The notes beneath the pieces are model-generated. The model ran no database searches. It saw nothing but the letters and a program-made list of their open reading frames with translations, and was not told the origin of the DNA. From NCBI RefSeq assembly GCF_000720475.1, contig NZ_JOAP01000041.1:62001-126000 (forward strand): a DNA stretch of 64,000 nt, in the 5' to 3' direction. Positions 18,675 through 27,724 of this stretch are shown here, piece after piece. The translations under genes and the position numbers were made by a program. Source of the DNA: Streptomyces aureocirculatus (lineage in GTDB: Bacteria > Actinomycetota > Actinomycetes > Streptomycetales > Streptomycetaceae). Position 1 is the first letter of the stretch. Every line of letters starts with the position of its first letter.

Positions 18675-18714
18675 CCACCGGCAAGGCCCGGCAGGGCGTC
18701 CGGTGGGCGCCGGT

Positions 18715-18987
18715 TCAGCCGAACGGGACCAGGCGGACCACCGTCACGGTCAGGACCGAACCGGACACGTAGTAGAGGACGATCGCGCCGCCGACCGTCG
18801 CCTCACGGCGGTCGGGCTCGGTGGGTTCCGCGGACACGGCGGTCGAACCGTGCCCGTAGGGGTCGCGGCCGAGCGTGCGGGCCATGGCCGCCCGGAAGGC
18901 TTCCGCGTCGGCCATCTTGGCGAGGGTGTCGTCGGCCGGTGGCGCGTACGTGATGCGATAGTTCCCGCTCCTGCGGTGACGGCTCAC
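18715..18987 (-). CDS. RelE/ParE-like toxin candidate
   Basis: A 90-residue protein. The start YRITYAPPADDTLAKM and the end REATVGGAIVLYYVSGSVLT with a final VTVVRLV match the strand pattern of RelE/ParE-superfamily toxins. Its ATG overlaps the stop of the preceding small gene by 4 bp, the usual antitoxin-toxin arrangement. RelE-type toxins cleave mRNA on the ribosome and ParE types poison gyrase; which applies here is unclear, and toxicity is inferred. Confidence 0.65.
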   Translation of the reverse strand: MSRHRRSGNYRITYAPPADDTLAKMADAEAFRAAMARTLGRDPYGHGSTAVSAEPTEPDRREATVGGAIVLYYVSGSVLTVTVVRLVPFG

Positions 18988-19232
18988 GCGATGCTCCGCC
19001 TCTCGGCCTCATCGGCGGCGAGGCGGGCGAGCAGGGCCTCGGCCTCCGGGTCGGGCACGGCCTCCAGCATCCAGTGCCGCATCACGGAGTGGATCTCGTC
19101 GACCCCGGCCTCGTTGATGGCGCGGTCGAACTCCGCGCGCCGCTCCTCCGGCAGCGCGGCGCGGATGTCCGGGATGGTGTTGGGGACGTCCACCTCCTCG
19201 CCGCCGATGAAGGTCTTCAGTGGTTCGGCCAT
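18984..19232 (-). CDS. Small acidic protein, putative antitoxin of the pair
   Basis: An 82-residue acidic helical protein (TIPDIRAALPEERRAEFDRA; DPEAEALLARLAADEAERR), with GGAGAG before the ATG at 19232. It lies directly upstream of and overlaps the RelE-like gene, as antitoxins usually do. No DNA-binding motif is obvious, so autoregulation is uncertain. Confidence 0.65.
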   Translation of the reverse strand: MAEPLKTFIGGEEVDVPNTIPDIRAALPEERRAEFDRAINEAGVDEIHSVMRHWMLEAVPDPEAEALLARLAADEAERRSIA

Positions 19233-19239
19233 GGTCAGG

Positions 19240-20649
19240 TCACTCTCCCTGCGGTCCAAGTGGATCCTGCGCTGGGCTCACGGTAGCTGCGGCGACCGGC
19301 GCGTTCACGGAGCCCACCGGAGCCGGCGCGATCTTCCCGGCCCCGGCGCCACCCGCGGCCTCCACGCCCTCCGCGGCCTCCACGCCCCCTGCGCCCTTCG
19401 CGGCCTCCACGCCCCCTGCGTCCTCTGCCCCCTCCGCGTCCGGCCCCACCGCCTCCGAAAGACCCCGCATCAGCCCCCAATACCCGAGCGCCGCGACCGT
19501 ACCCACGACCGCGCACCCGCCCCACAGCCACTGCGCCCCGAGCCGGTCGATGAACAGGCCGGACATCAGGGGTGCCACCAGGGCGGCCACGGCCCACGAC
19601 ATCGTGTACATGCCCTGGTAGCGGCCGCGTCCATGGGTCGGCGAGAGCCGCACGACCAGGCCCGTCTGGGTGGGCGCGTTGACGATCTCGGCGAGCGTCC
19701 AGATCATCACGGTCACCACGAAGAGACCGACCGAACCGGCGAACGCGGTGAGCCCGAAACCGATGCCCGCGAGGAACGAGGACAGGACAAGGAGGCGCTG
19801 CGGGTCCCGGTGCTCGATGAACCGCGTGACCGGGATCTGCAGTACGACGATCATGACGCCGTTCACGGCGATGGCCACGCCGTAGTCGCTCGGCGAGAAA
19901 CCCGCCTCGCCCATCGCGATCGGCAGCCCCACCGAGCCCTGCTGGAAGAGCAGGGCGACCAGGAAGGAAAGGCCGACGACACCCATGAACCGCCCGTCGC
20001 GCAGCACGGTGCCGAGCCCGACGCCGTCCGCGTCACCGCCCGCCGCACTCGGCTGCGGCCGTGACTCCGGCAGCTTCACGTACACGACGATCGCGCACAC
20101 CAGCGTCATGGCGGCCTCGATCAGGAACCCCGCGAGATAGCTGTAGGAGGCGATGAAGCCAGCGCCCGCTGAGGAGATGGCGAAACCCAGGTTGATGGCC
20201 CAGTAGTTGAGCGAGAAGGCGCGCACCCGGTCCTCGGGGCGCACGATGTCCGCCATCATCGCCTGCACGGCGGGCCGCGAGGCGTTGCTCGCCATGCCGA
20301 CGAGGAAGGCGACACCGGCGATCGCGACCGGGTGCTGCATAAAGCCGAGCAGCGCCACGGAGGCGGCCGTCGAGGTCTGCGCGATCAGCAGCGTCGGGCG
20401 CCGCCCGAGCCGGTCGGTCATCACACCGGCGCCGAGCGAGGAGACGACACCACCGAGACCGTGCAGAGCGGCGACGAGCCCGGCGTACGTGGCCGAGTAC
20501 CCGCGGTCCAGGGTCAGGTAGAGCGCCATGAACGTGGCGACGAACGCCCCGAGCCGGTTGACCAGGGTGCTGGTCCACAGCCACCAGAAGGCCGGGGGCA
20601 TGCCCGAGACGGAGTCCTTGACGGCACGTCTGACTGCGGCGACTGACAT
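19240..20649 (-). CDS. Major facilitator superfamily transporter
   Basis: A 469-residue polytopic membrane protein with about 12 hydrophobic segments. MFS motif A is GVMTDRLGRRPTLL after helix 2, and the proline/glycine-rich helix 5 region is also present. It resembles MdtH/YttB-type drug-efflux proteins. The last 55 residues are an Ala/Glu/Gly repeat (GGVEAAEGVEAAGGAGAGK), probably disordered. The ATG at 20649 follows CGGGGGAAC. It is divergent from gpmA; the TA-like pair lies immediately downstream on the same strand. Confidence 0.88.
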   Translation of the reverse strand: MSVAAVRRAVKDSVSGMPPAFWWLWTSTLVNRLGAFVATFMALYLTLDRGYSATYAGLVAALHGLGGVVSSLGAGVMTDRLGRRPTLLIAQTSTAASVALLGFMQHPVAIAGVAFLVGMASNASRPAVQAMMADIVRPEDRVRAFSLNYWAINLGFAISSAGAGFIASYSYLAGFLIEAAMTLVCAIVVYVKLPESRPQPSAAGGDADGVGLGTVLRDGRFMGVVGLSFLVALLFQQGSVGLPIAMGEAGFSPSDYGVAIAVNGVMIVVLQIPVTRFIEHRDPQRLLVLSSFLAGIGFGLTAFAGSVGLFVVTVMIWTLAEIVNAPTQTGLVVRLSPTHGRGRYQGMYTMSWAVAALVAPLMSGLFIDRLGAQWLWGGCAVVGTVAALGYWGLMRGLSEAVGPDAEGAEDAGGVEAAKGAGGVEAAEGVEAAGGAGAGKIAPAPVGSVNAPVAAATVSPAQDPLGPQGE

Positions 20650-20814
20650 GGTTCCCCCGAGGCGATGCGAGCGGTAGTTGTAAGTGCCCAAACCGGCGAG
20701 CACAAATTACTTCGCCGTCGAGCACCCTCGCCACCCGATTGACGCCGCTGGTCAATCGTCCCGGCGCCCGCTCCGGGGCGCGGCCGCTCGGACGGTTCGA
20801 TTACGCTCGGGGGC

Positions 20815-21576
20815 ATGGCCGACGCACCGTACAAGCTGATCCTCCTCCGCCACGGCGAGAGCGAATGGAACGCGAAGAACCTGTTCACCGGCTGGGTGGA
20901 CGTCAACCTGAACGAGAAGGGCGAGAAGGAGGCGGTCCGCGGCGGTGAGCTGCTCAAGGACGCCGGCCTGCTCCCCGACGTGGTCCACACCTCGCTCCAG
21001 AAGCGCGCGATCCGCACCGCGCAGCTCGCTCTGGAATCAGCCGACCGCCACTGGATCCCCGTACACCGGTCGTGGCGCCTGAACGAGCGCCACTACGGCG
21101 CGCTCCAGGGCAAGGACAAGGCCCAGACCCTCGCCGAGTTCGGCGAGGAGCAGTTCATGCTGTGGCGCCGCTCGTACGACACCCCGCCGCCGCCCCTGGA
21201 CCGCGACGCGGAGTACTCCCAGTTCTCCGACCCGCGCTACGCGACGCTCCCGCCGGAGCTGCGCCCGCAGACGGAGTGCCTCAAGGACGTCGTCGTCCGG
21301 ATGCTCCCGTACTGGTTCGACGCCATCGTCCCCGACCTCCTCACGGGCCGCACCGTCCTCGTCGCCGCCCACGGCAACAGCCTCCGCGCCCTGGTCAAGC
21401 ACCTGGACAACATCTCCGACGCCGACATCGCGGGCCTGAACATCCCCACAGGCATCCCCCTGTCCTACGAACTGGACGCCGACTTCAAGCCCCTGAACCC
21501 GGGCGGCACCTACCTCGACCCGGACGCCGCGAAGGCAGCGATCGAGGCGGTCAAGAACCAGGGCAAGAAGAAGTAA
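20815..21576 (+). CDS. gpmA: 2,3-bisphosphoglycerate-dependent phosphoglycerate mutase
   Basis: A 253-residue cytoplasmic glycolytic enzyme interconverting 3- and 2-phosphoglycerate. The phosphohistidine motif [20 protein letters not shown] is at residues 10-29, the second catalytic His is in [13 protein letters not shown], and the substrate loop [13 protein letters not shown] is intact. The length is typical of the family. The ATG is confirmed by the conserved N-terminus. Confidence 0.96.
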   Translation: MADAPYKLILLRHGESEWNAKNLFTGWVDVNLNEKGEKEAVRGGELLKDAGLLPDVVHTSLQKRAIRTAQLALESADRHWIPVHRSWRLNERHYGALQGKDKAQTLAEFGEEQFMLWRRSYDTPPPPLDRDAEYSQFSDPRYATLPPELRPQTECLKDVVVRMLPYWFDAIVPDLLTGRTVLVAAHGNSLRALVKHLDNISDADIAGLNIPTGIPLSYELDADFKPLNPGGTYLDPDAAKAAIEAVKNQGKKK

Positions 21577-21632
21577 GCCTGACGCTTACTCCCGCTTCCC
21601 CCGGCTTTCCAGGCCCCTTGCCCGCGACTTTC

Positions 21633-21672
21633 CAGGCCCCTTGCCCCCGGTTTCCCGTGGGCAGGGGGCCTG
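21633..21672 (+). terminator. Hairpin after gpmA
   Basis: CAGGCCCCTTGCCC pairs with GGGCAGGGGGCCTG with one mismatch. The left arm is duplicated just upstream (near 21610), giving an alternative pairing. Confidence 0.7.
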
Positions 21673-21852
21673 TTGCATGGCTGGTGGGGAGGGAGTGGCG
21701 GGGGGAGACGGCGTCCCCGCGCACGGGAGGCGACGACCCGCGCGCAGGGGCACGGTCGCGCACAAGTGCGCCGTTGACGCGCCCCGCCGCTGTGGGCGTG
21801 CAATGGACCGGCAGGCAGTACGTCTTCGCAGTACGCCTTCGAGGAGGAGACC

Positions 21853-21966
21853 ATGGCCGAGTCCCCCAAGCCCGTCACCTGTTCCAGCGGTTGCCAGTGC
21901 GGTCCCGGCTGTAGCTGTGGCTGCCAGTCAGGCGGCCCGTGCCAGTGTGGCGGCGGTTGCGGCTGA
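21853..21966 (+). CDS. Small cysteine-rich metallothionein
   Basis: A 37-residue protein with nine cysteines in C-x-C and C-x(3)-C spacing (CSSGCQCGPGCSCGCQ, then PCQCGGGCG), as in bacterial and actinobacterial metallothioneins that bind Cu(I), Zn or Cd. The ATG is preceded by GAGGAGGAGA, a very strong ribosome site. It is shorter than a usual ORF cutoff and easy to miss. No histidines or other domain are present. It stands alone between gpmA and phoU with its own terminator; metal-responsive control is likely but no operator was recognised. Confidence 0.88.
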   Translation: MAESPKPVTCSSGCQCGPGCSCGCQSGGPCQCGGGCG

Positions 21967-21980
21967 CGCACCGACGGATG

Positions 21981-22027
21981 CCGAAGGGTGGGCACCGCGC
22001 CCCGCAAGCGCGATGCCCACCCTTCGG
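21981..22027. terminator. Hairpin between metallothionein and phoU
   Basis: Perfect 14-bp arms CCGAAGGGTGGGCA and TGCCCACCCTTCGG, separated by 19 nt. It lies between convergent genes and may serve both. Confidence 0.75.
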
Positions 22028-22057
22028 GGCGCTCCCCGAAGGCGCTCCCCGAAGGCG

Positions 22058-22738
22058 TTACGCGCCCTCGACCGGCGCGCCGCCCGGCTGGATCTCGTCC
22101 GCGTGCTCACCCGTCACCAGGTACACGACCCGCTTGGCGACGGACACCGCGTGGTCCGCGAAGCGCTCGTAGTACCGGCCGAGCAGCGTCACGTCGACCG
22201 CCGTCTCGATGCCGTGCTTCCAGCGGTCGTCCATCAGGTGCTGGAACAGCGTGCGGTGCAGCAGGTCCATCTCGTCGTCGTCCTGTTCGAGCTGCAGCGC
22301 CAGATCGACGTCCTTCGTGATGATGACCTCCGCCGCCTTGGCCATCAGGCGCTGCGCGAGCTGCCCCATCTCCAGGATCGTCGCGTGCAGGTCGCGCGGC
22401 ACCGCGGTGTCCGGGAAGCGCAGCCGGGCCAGCTTGGCCACGTGCTGGGCCAGGTCGCCGGAGCGCTCCAGGTCGGCGCTCATCCGCAGCGAGGTGACGA
22501 CGATGCGCAGATCGGTCGCGACCGGCTGCTGCCGCGCCAGCAGGGCTATCGCCCGGGCCTCCAGCTCGTGCTGGAGGTCGTCGACCTTCTGGTCGGCGGC
22601 GATCACGCTCTCGGCCAGCTTCAGATCGGCGTCGAGCATGGCCGTGGTGGCGCGCCCGATCGCCGACCCGACAAGGCGGGCCATTTCGACCAGGCCATCG
22701 CCGATCGAGTCAAGTTCCTCGTGGTACGCGTCACGCAT
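22058..22738 (-). CDS. phoU: Phosphate signalling protein PhoU
   Basis: A 226-residue protein of two three-helix bundles with the paired PhoU metal-binding motifs (TSLRMSADLERSGDLAQHVA and LGRYYERFADHAVSVAKRV). PhoU couples the Pst transporter to the PhoR kinase and restrains the Pho regulon when phosphate is ample. The ATG at 22738 is chosen over 22774 because MRDAYHEELDSI is the conserved N-terminus. It is divergent from phoR, with a Pho box in the spacer. Confidence 0.95.
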   Translation of the reverse strand: MRDAYHEELDSIGDGLVEMARLVGSAIGRATTAMLDADLKLAESVIAADQKVDDLQHELEARAIALLARQQPVATDLRIVVTSLRMSADLERSGDLAQHVAKLARLRFPDTAVPRDLHATILEMGQLAQRLMAKAAEVIITKDVDLALQLEQDDDEMDLLHRTLFQHLMDDRWKHGIETAVDVTLLGRYYERFADHAVSVAKRVVYLVTGEHADEIQPGGAPVEGA

Positions 22739-22808
22739 GTGGCTGTCCCTCTCTCGTACGTCACAGGGGGTCACCCCTACGCTCCCACGGTGCGGGGCGG
22801 ACGCGACC

Positions 22809-22852
22809 GTTTAAGTCATCTCAAATGAATCAGCTCTGTCGTCAAGGTGAAC
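22809..22852 (-). promoter_or_regulatory. Pho box (PhoP-binding direct repeats)
   Basis: On the minus strand, four 11-bp units run 22852 to 22809: GTTCACCTTGA, CGACAGAGCTG, ATTCATTTGAG, ATGACTTAAAC. The first matches the GTTCACC core of Streptomyces PhoP sites. A further GTTCACC-like word (minus strand, near 23008) lies closer to phoR. It is placed to control phoU and phoR-phoP from one spacer. Confidence 0.75.
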
Positions 22853-23087
22853 TGTGGGCGACGGTGCCCCGTGCCGCCCCGGATGCGCCACACTGCACGC
22901 AGGGTCCCCAGCGGTGACCCCCGTCCCGCACCCGGAGGGCGTGCCCCGCACCGGAATCACCCGGTCCAGCAGGCCCTCCAGTCGAAATGAACCACTGCCG
23001 TCCCCATGGTGAACTCTGAGCGACGAGTGTTCGAGTGGCCACCCGGATGGCTGTGGGAGGTGCTCCGAACACGCATAACCTGGAGGC

Positions 23088-24416
23088 ATGGACGTGAACG
23101 CGGCGGTCGCCGCAGCGGCAGCGATCGCCGGGGTGTGCACCGGCGTCATCGCCATGCTGGCGTTTCGCTGGAGCGAACGCGACCAGAAGAGGCCCACCAG
23201 GACATCCCTGCACACGGACCCGGTCCTTCCCCCCGGCGTCGACACGGTGCTCTCCGTGCTGCGCTCCTCCGCCGTCGTCCTAGACGAGGCGGACAGCGTG
23301 GTCAAGGCGAGCTCCGCGGCGTACGCCCTCGGACTGGTGCGCGGCGGCAAGCTCGCCGTCGAACCGATGCTGCAGATGGCCAGGGACACCCGGCGGGACG
23401 GCGAGATACGGCAGGTCGAGCTCGCCCTGCCGCGCCGGGGCACCGGGCGCGGTGACGCCCTCGCGGTCTCCGCGCGGGTCGCGCCGCTCGGCTCCCGCCT
23501 CGTGCTGCTCCTGGTCGAGGACCTCACGGAGGCCCGCCGGATCGAGGCCGTGCGCCGCGACTTCGTGGCGAACGTCAGCCACGAGCTCAAGACCCCGGTG
23601 GGCGCCCTCTCCCTGCTCTCCGAAGCCGTCATGGACGCCGCCGACGACCCCGAGGCCGTCGAACGCTTCGCCGGCCGGATGCAGAACGAGGCGACCCGCC
23701 TGACCAACCTCGTGCAGGAGCTCATCGACCTCTCCCGGGTGCAGAACGACGACCCGCTGGAGGACGCCGAGCCCGTCCGCGTCGACGAACTCGTGGGCGA
23801 GGCCATCGACCGCTGCCGCCACCAGGCGGGCACCAAGCAGATCACCATGGCCACGAACATGGCCGCGCCCGAGGGGCTCGGTCAGGGTCCAGGCCAGGGC
23901 GCCGCCGGTCGACGGCAGGCCGGCCTCGCCGACCTGCACGTCTGGGGCAACCGGGGCCAGCTCGCCGCGGCCCTCGGCAACCTCGTCGAGAACGCCGTCA
24001 ACTACTCGCCGGCCCGCACCAGGGTCGGCATAGCCGCACGCCGGGTCACCGCACCGGGCGGAGACCTCATCGAGGTCGCGGTCACCGACCAGGGCATCGG
24101 AATCTCCGACAAGGACAAGGAGCGCATCTTCGAGCGCTTCTACCGCGTCGACCCGGCCCGCTCGCGCGCCACCGGCGGGACCGGTCTCGGCCTCGCCATC
24201 GTCAAGCACGTGGCCGCCTCGCACGGCGGGGAGGTCACCGTGTGGAGCTCGGAGGGACAGGGCTCCACCTTCACGCTGCGCCTGCCCGAGGCAGCCGCGG
24301 CCCGCGACCGCGGAGCCGGACACGGCTTCGCGGCGGACGGCGCGCACCAGGGCGCAAGGCCCGACGACACAACTGCATACGAACCCATTCCTGCCGCCCC
24401 GGAGGTCCTTCCGTGA
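23088..24416 (+). CDS. phoR: Phosphate-sensing histidine kinase PhoR (SenX3 type)
   Basis: A 442-residue kinase. One N-terminal membrane helix (about residues 3-25) is followed by a PAS-like region, then HisKA with phosphoacceptor His in FVANVSHELKTPVGAL, and HATPase_c with the N-box NLVENAVNYSPAR, G1 DQGIGI, F-box FERFYRV and G2 GTGLGLAIVK. It phosphorylates PhoP under phosphate limitation. A Gln/Gly-rich insertion (about 23880-23925) sits before the ATP domain. The stop overlaps the phoP start (GTGA). Confidence 0.95.
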   Translation: MDVNAAVAAAAAIAGVCTGVIAMLAFRWSERDQKRPTRTSLHTDPVLPPGVDTVLSVLRSSAVVLDEADSVVKASSAAYALGLVRGGKLAVEPMLQMARDTRRDGEIRQVELALPRRGTGRGDALAVSARVAPLGSRLVLLLVEDLTEARRIEAVRRDFVANVSHELKTPVGALSLLSEAVMDAADDPEAVERFAGRMQNEATRLTNLVQELIDLSRVQNDDPLEDAEPVRVDELVGEAIDRCRHQAGTKQITMATNMAAPEGLGQGPGQGAAGRRQAGLADLHVWGNRGQLAAALGNLVENAVNYSPARTRVGIAARRVTAPGGDLIEVAVTDQGIGISDKDKERIFERFYRVDPARSRATGGTGLGLAIVKHVAASHGGEVTVWSSEGQGSTFTLRLPEAAAARDRGAGHGFAADGAHQGARPDDTTAYEPIPAAPEVLP

Positions 24417-25093
24417 CCCGAGTGCTCGTCGTCGAGGACGAGGAGTCCTTCAGCGATGCCCTGTCGTACATGCTCCGCAAGGAGGGCTTCGAGGTCGCGA
24501 TCGCGGCCACCGGCCCGGACGGCCTGGACGAGTTCGAGCGCAATGGCGCCGACCTCGTCCTGCTCGACCTGATGCTGCCCGGCCTGCCCGGCACCGAGGT
24601 GTGCCGCCAGTTGCGCAGCCGCTCGAACGTGCCGGTGATCATGGTCACCGCCAAGGACAGCGAGATCGACAAGGTCGTCGGACTGGAAATAGGAGCCGAC
24701 GACTACGTCACCAAGCCCTTCTCATCGCGCGAACTGGTGGCCCGCATCCGCGCGGTGCTGCGCCGCCGGGGCGAGCCGGAGGAGGTCGCCCCGCAGGCCC
24801 TGGAGGCGGGGCCGGTCCGCATGGACGTCGACCGCCACGTGGTCACCGTCTCCGGCTCCAAGGTCGACCTGCCCCTGAAGGAGTTCGACCTCCTGGAGAT
24901 GCTGCTGCGCAACGCGGGCCGCGTCCTCACCCGTATGCAGCTCATCGACCGCGTCTGGGGCGCCGACTACGTGGGCGACACCAAGACCCTTGACGTGCAC
25001 GTCAAGCGCCTGCGCGCCAAGATCGAGCCGGACCCGGGGGCGCCGCGCTACCTGGTGACGGTCCGCGGTCTCGGCTACAAGTTCGAGCCGTAA
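24413..25093 (+). CDS. phoP: Response regulator PhoP (OmpR family)
   Basis: 226 residues. The receiver domain has acidic pocket VVEDEE and phosphoacceptor Asp in VLLDLMLPG; Lys is in YVTKPFSSRELVARI. The C-terminal winged helix ends with LDVHVKRLRAKIE and VRGLGYKFEP. It is the master regulator of phosphate starvation and of the onset of antibiotic production in Streptomyces. The GTG start overlaps the phoR stop. A 20-bp perfect hairpin lies 27 bp after the stop. Confidence 0.96.
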   Translation: MTRVLVVEDEESFSDALSYMLRKEGFEVAIAATGPDGLDEFERNGADLVLLDLMLPGLPGTEVCRQLRSRSNVPVIMVTAKDSEIDKVVGLEIGADDYVTKPFSSRELVARIRAVLRRRGEPEEVAPQALEAGPVRMDVDRHVVTVSGSKVDLPLKEFDLLEMLLRNAGRVLTRMQLIDRVWGADYVGDTKTLDVHVKRLRAKIEPDPGAPRYLVTVRGLGYKFEP

Positions 25094-25119
25094 ACCGACA
25101 CCTGACCACCGACACCCAA

Positions 25120-25161
25120 GCAGGAAGGGCGGGAACCCCTGGGGGTTCCCGCCCTTCCTGC
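25120..25161 (+). terminator. Perfect 20-bp hairpin after phoP
   Basis: Arms GCAGGAAGGGCGGGAACCCC and its exact complement around a 2-nt centre. This is one of the strongest stem-loops in the window. Confidence 0.88.
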
Positions 25162-25165
25162 TGCT

Positions 25166-25280
25166 CCCTGCGTACGTGGCGTACGGCTGCCTACGTGGCG
25201 TAGGGCTGCCTACGTGGCGTAGGGCTGCCTACGTGGCGTACGGCTTCGTACGAGGTGCGTACGGCTGCGTACGAGGCGTC
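25166..25280. repeat. 18-bp imperfect tandem repeat
   Basis: Unit near GGCTGCCTACGTGGCGTA, repeated about six times and diverging to TACGAGG variants at the end. It sits between convergent phoP and the lipoprotein gene. Confidence 0.8.
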
Positions 25281-25287
25281 GGCGCCG

Positions 25288-26070
25288 TCAGTGCTGCGCG
25301 GTCGCCCCTTCGTCGTGCCCGGCGTCGCCCTGCGCGCCGCTCACCGCGTTGTTCGCGCCGTCCGCCGGCGGCTTGGCGTCGTCGCCCGACTGGGTTCCCT
25401 CGCCGGACGGCGTCCCGGTGTCCGCGCCGTTCGATTCGCCCGACGGATTGCCGGAGGCCGCACCGGACGGCTTGCCCGAGGGCTTGCCGGACCTGTCGCC
25501 CGAGGGCTTGCCCGACGGCTTCCCGTCCGGGCTCTTGGGGAGCTCGCTCGGGCCCCACTTCTTGAAGTAGCTCTCGGCCGGGACGACGAACGTCTTCAGC
25601 TTCACATCGCCGGTCTTGCTGAAGGCGAAGGTGACAGGCTGCGCGTTGCCGTCCTTGACGGCCTCACGGCTCGAGGGCAGGACCGCGGAGGCGTTGTCCT
25701 TGCCGCCGATCGTGACGGAGCCGCCTGCCGGGATGGTCAGACCGCCGCCCTTGCCCTTCTTCCGGCCCTTGGCGGGGGACAGCTCGGCCTTCTTGCCGGC
25801 GCCGTTGACGGTGATCGCGTCGAGGGTCTGGTCGGTGTCGCCGTTGTTGAAGACCGTCGCGGCGAACACGGCGGGGCCGGTCGACTCACGATCGGGCTGC
25901 GTGATGATCATGGCGTTCTGGATCTTGATGTCGCCGACGGCGATCGCCGCGTTGTCCGGCTTGATCTCCATCGTGTCGGCGTTGTTTCCGGCACCGCAGG
26001 CGGTGAGTGAGGCGAGCGAGAACGCGAGGGCGGTGGCGGCGATGGCGCCGCGTCGAAGGCTGCGGCTCAC
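25288..26070 (-). CDS. Putative lipoprotein with repetitive C-terminal tail
   Basis: A 260-residue exported lipoprotein with the lipobox ASLTACGAG (lipidated Cys about residue 25). Residues 30-180 form a beta-rich domain (IKIQNAMIITQPDRESTGPA; VFNNGDTDQTLDAI) similar to the DUF461/PCu(A)C copper-chaperone fold, but the Met/His copper ligands of that family are not obvious. The tail is a disordered GKPSGKPSG-type repeat. It lies between phoP and carD. A copper or phosphate role is not established. Confidence 0.8.
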   Translation of the reverse strand: MSRSLRRGAIAATALAFSLASLTACGAGNNADTMEIKPDNAAIAVGDIKIQNAMIITQPDRESTGPAVFAATVFNNGDTDQTLDAITVNGAGKKAELSPAKGRKKGKGGGLTIPAGGSVTIGGKDNASAVLPSSREAVKDGNAQPVTFAFSKTGDVKLKTFVVPAESYFKKWGPSELPKSPDGKPSGKPSGDRSGKPSGKPSGAASGNPSGESNGADTGTPSGEGTQSGDDAKPPADGANNAVSGAQGDAGHDEGATAQH

Positions 26071-26842
26071 GGCGGCGGCAACTCCTAGAACGAGGGCGGT
26101 AACGGATGGCGGGCAGCCGGTCGACCGCCCTAAGGGTGTGTCAGCGGGCTTAGGTTACCGAGCCGTTCCCGCGCCGCCGCACCCGACCCGCCCCTGCGGC
26201 CCGCGAGCCTCCCCGGTTCCTCGCGCCTCGGCCGCCCCGATGACCTGCTGCGGGCTCGTGCGGCCTCCTGGGGCCTCCTGTTCGTCCGGCGCTTCGCATT
26301 CTTATAACCGCACGCAACGCCGCGCGGGCATTTTTCCGCAAGAAATGCGCCACCTCTCCGGGAATTCGCCAGGCGGAGGATCGGATGGGAGATCAGACGG
26401 GAGATCAGGTGGGAGATCGGAGGAAGGCCGAGGTGGGAACGGCGGAAGAACAGGGAGTGGATCATCACCGCCCGACGGCGGGCGGATCGGAGCGCGCTTC
26501 GGGCGCTCCCGGCGCTCCCCGCGACTTGATCAATTCCTGATTCACCTAGTCGGCTTGCGCGTGCCGTCGATGGCCGAACGGAGTAGCGAAAGTTCACCCA
26601 CGGGAACCCGGCAAACCGGGACGTTCGTCCCCTTGGGGCGCCCTCCCGGGGTGCGCAACATGGACGTTTCACCTCCGCCGGACAGCGGCTCCCACCTGCG
26701 AATACCCCCTTCCGCGGCCCTCGCGCAGCACGTTCCTGTCGCTGTTGTCAAGCCCCGAGATATGCCCTGACCTGCGAAAACGCCATTCAGAAGACGCCGT
26801 ATCCGTGTTACCCTGGATAGCCACGGAAGGGGTACCTGTCAC
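26071..26842. other. Long intergenic region upstream of carD
   Basis: 772 bp with locally lower GC (TTCTTATAACCGCACGC near 26300; TTTTTCCGCAAGAAATGCG near 26330). Three 12-bp copies of a GGGAGATCAG-type word lie at about 26388-26422. The last 80 bp hold the probable carD promoter (TGTTACCCTGGATAG, near 26806-26820). No coding frame is convincing on either strand; a small RNA is possible but unsupported. Confidence 0.5.
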
Positions 26843-27325
26843 ATGACGTTCAAGGTTGGCGACACCGTGGTCTATCCCCATCACGGGGCCGCGCTGATCG
26901 AGGCTATCGAAACTCGCCAGATCAAAGGCGTGGACAAGACCTACTTGGTGCTGAAGGTCGCCCAGGGCGACTTGACGGTACGTGTGCCAGCGGACAATGC
27001 GGAGTTCGTCGGTGTGCGTGATGTGGTCGGGCAGGACGGCCTGGACCGGGTCTTCGAAGTACTGCGCGCGCCGTACGCCGAAGAGCCCACGAACTGGTCG
27101 CGCCGTTACAAGGCAAATCTCGAAAAGCTCGCCTCCGGCGATGTCATCAAGGTCGCGGAAGTCGTCCGTGACCTGTGGCGTCGGGAGCGCGAGCGCGGAC
27201 TTTCCGCAGGTGAGAAGCGCATGCTCGCCAAGGCCCGCCAGATCCTGGTGAGCGAACTCGCCCTCGCGGAGAACACCAACGAGGACAAGGCCGAGGCCCT
27301 GCTCGACGAGGTGCTCGCGTCCTGA
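26843..27325 (+). CDS. carD: CarD-family RNA polymerase-binding regulator
   Basis: A 160-residue essential-type actinobacterial CarD. The Tudor-like RNA polymerase interaction domain is at residues 1-70 ([36 protein letters not shown]) and the helical DNA-binding domain at 75-160 ([17 protein letters not shown]). It stabilises open complexes at rRNA and other promoters. The Trp that wedges the -10 element is present (PTNWSRR). It is followed after 399 bp by ispD. Confidence 0.95.
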   Translation: MTFKVGDTVVYPHHGAALIEAIETRQIKGVDKTYLVLKVAQGDLTVRVPADNAEFVGVRDVVGQDGLDRVFEVLRAPYAEEPTNWSRRYKANLEKLASGDVIKVAEVVRDLWRRERERGLSAGEKRMLAKARQILVSELALAENTNEDKAEALLDEVLAS

Positions 27326-27724
27326 CCGACGCGCGCACGAAGCAGTGCATGGTCAAAGCGCACGACCAAGCGGTGCACGGTCAAGCAGTGCACGACCATG
27401 CGTGACGTGCGAGCAGAGAAGCACACATTGCCGCGGTGCCCGATGACTCCGAAAGGTGTTGCCGGGCACTGCGGCATACCCGTCTCCGGGTGGTCTTCCC
27501 CCGGTACACGTGGTCATTCCCCCCGTGCATACACCGTGCGTACACGTGGTCGTTCCCCCGGCGTTCTGGCGTGCCGGGCTCGGGCAGCTTGCTCGACCAG
27601 ATGTCACGGAAGGGTCCGGTCAAGGCTCTCGCCCGGCACTCCCCCAGCTCTGATACTGCTCCAAGCAGGGGGTACCCCCAGGCCATACCCACGTCGCCCG
27701 AGCACACAAACCTGAACGGAACCG
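27326..27724. other. Intergenic region between carD and ispD
   Basis: 399 bp without a supported gene. It holds repeated words: GCACGACCA and GGTCAA variants (27345-27400) and two copies of ACACGTGGTC followed by ATT or GTT and CCCCC (near 27510 and 27545). TGATACTGC near 27651 resembles part of an ispD promoter. Confidence 0.5.

Noticed and set aside
18984..20649. Mobile element around the toxin-antitoxin-like pair
   Set aside because: No transposase, integrase or target-site duplication was seen and flanking genes are core functions.
26130..26672. 180-codon minus-strand frame upstream of carD
   Set aside because: No coding-like codon bias, no ribosome site and no recognisable domain.
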